Shown: positions 63,515 through 64,000 of the stretch, piece after piece
Numbering within the stretch: the first letter of the stretch is position 1
How the letters are laid out: every line of letters begins with the position of its first letter
From: Pantoea sp. A4
Lineage (GTDB): Bacteria > Pseudomonadota > Gammaproteobacteria > Enterobacterales > Enterobacteriaceae
Assembly: GCF_000295955.2 (NCBI RefSeq)
Contig: NZ_ALXE01000033.1
Span: 1-64,000 of the forward strand
Length of the DNA stretch: 64,000 bases
Direction of reading: 5' to 3'
Notes under the pieces: model-generated
What the model was told of the DNA's origin: nothing
Databases searched by the model: none
What the model saw: only the letters and a program-made list of their open reading frames with translations
Translations under genes and position numbers: made by a program

Positions 63515-64000
63515 TCACAGTCGGGTCTCCGCAAGCTCAATGGTTTTGGCCGCGAGATCGGCCAAAACAGGCGTATCAAACAGTGTGCGTATTTCGATGC
63601 TGAGCCCTTTGCGTCGCAGCTGTTCGATGAGACGAACGGCTAATAGCGAATAGCCACCGAGTTCAAAGAAGTTGTCCTGTCGGCCGATGCGCTCAACGCC
63701 CAGCAGCGTTTCCCAGATAGCGGCCAGCGTGGTTTCTATCTCGCCTTGAGGCGCCACGTAGGTGCGAAGGGCAAAGTCCATGTCATCCGGTGTGACCAGC
63801 GCATTGCGATCAATCTTGCCATTTGGCGTCAGGGGTAGGGTGTCGAGCGTCACGAACGCGGCGGGGACCATGTAGTCCGGCAGTGTGTCCTGGAGATGCT
63901 GGCGTAACGCCTGGCGATCGAAGCGCGCCTGGACCTTATTTTTAAGCGTCGCCAGATGTTGCAATGCCGCCTCGGGATCTTCCGGCTCCATCCAGTCGAT
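63515..64000 (-). CDS. nonribosomal peptide synthetase, C-terminal end (partial at right edge)
   Basis: Only the last 161 codons lie in the window; the frame is open to base 64000. They cover the end of an adenylation domain ([24 protein letters not shown]) and a carrier domain ([14 protein letters not shown], with the usual HS replaced by YS before the leucines), then a short tail ending ELAETRL. The ends of this protein and the next synthetase are alike (TIELAETRL versus TVELDEIRL), possibly docking peptides that recognise the TubC-type N termini. The gene is 73 bp upstream of the seryl module and begins outside the window, so its substrate is unknown. Confidence 0.9.
   Translation of the reverse strand: MDWMEPEDPEAALQHLATLKNKVQARFDRQALRQHLQDTLPDYMVPAAFVTLDTLPLTPNGKIDRNALVTPDDMDFALRTYVAPQGEIETTLAAIWETLLGVERIGRQDNFFELGGYSLLAVRLIEQLRRKGLSIEIRTLFDTPVLADLAAKTIELAETRL

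Noticed and set aside
50473..64000. Herbicolin-type cluster
   Set aside because: Shares the glycosylated lipopeptide idea, but the visible Ser/Val-like code order, P450 and MaoC genes do not fit the herbicolin peptide as I know it. It cannot be settled without the upstream modules.

Overview
The window looks like accessory-rich chromosome of an Enterobacterales species, probably Enterobacteriaceae near Enterobacter or its relatives. The evidence is an enterobacterial porin end, AccB and AccC close to the E. coli proteins, YncE-like and MviM-like proteins, strong AAGGAG-type ribosome sites and Fur-type regulation. The genus cannot be fixed from the sequence alone. I saw no rRNA, tRNA, CRISPR array or intact insertion sequence.

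Layout: 1-324 is the end of a porin. 372-2176 (minus) is an accB-accC pair outside its usual chromosomal neighbourhood and clearly diverged from E. coli, so probably a second copy. 2474-5506 holds a Tat-exported cupin, a small hypothetical gene and a divergent AraC regulator/MFS exporter pair. 5691-6216 is a two-gene prophage-like remnant. 6687-15669 is a resistance module: a Mig-14-like gene, a tripartite RND pump (adaptor, pump, outer-membrane channel), a two-component system and a glutathione peroxidase. Four exact 11-bp-spaced GTGTAG boxes precede the Mig-14-like gene, and degenerate inverted copies precede the pump operon. 15830-19371 is a fumarase/CMLE-superfamily lyase with a dicarboxylate symporter, divergent from a GntR regulator, with paired operators between them.

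19470-25352 is one 1960-residue defence-type protein (transglutaminase-like fold, DUF4011, SF1 helicase, Vsr-type nuclease, DUF3320; Hhe-like), followed by about 1.2 kb of AT-rich, nearly gene-free DNA. 26537-32341 is an operon for a PQQ-dependent periplasmic dehydrogenase, two TIM-barrel enzymes (one inosose dehydratase-like) and a sugar porter. It fits periplasmic oxidation of a cyclitol or polyol followed by uptake. 32600-34919 carries a membrane metallophosphoesterase and an orphan radical SAM protein. 35038-39139 (minus) is a Fur-box-preceded operon: YncE-like beta-propeller, CirA-like TonB receptor and MviM-like oxidoreductase, divergent from an ABC exporter. 41222-50372 combines a hydantoinase/oxoprolinase pair and a peptide-binding protein (minus) with a divergent peptide ABC transporter (plus).

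50473-64000 (minus, running off the right edge) is a nonribosomal peptide cluster: the end of one synthetase, a seryl-specific module, a C-A-T-C protein whose A domain has a valine-like code, then a cytochrome P450, a UGT-type glycosyltransferase, a MaoC-like hydratase and a MATE exporter. It suggests an oxidised, glycosylated, exported peptide or lipopeptide. This cluster, the 11-bp operator arrays, the PQQ/inosose operon and the Hhe-like protein are the most interesting parts.
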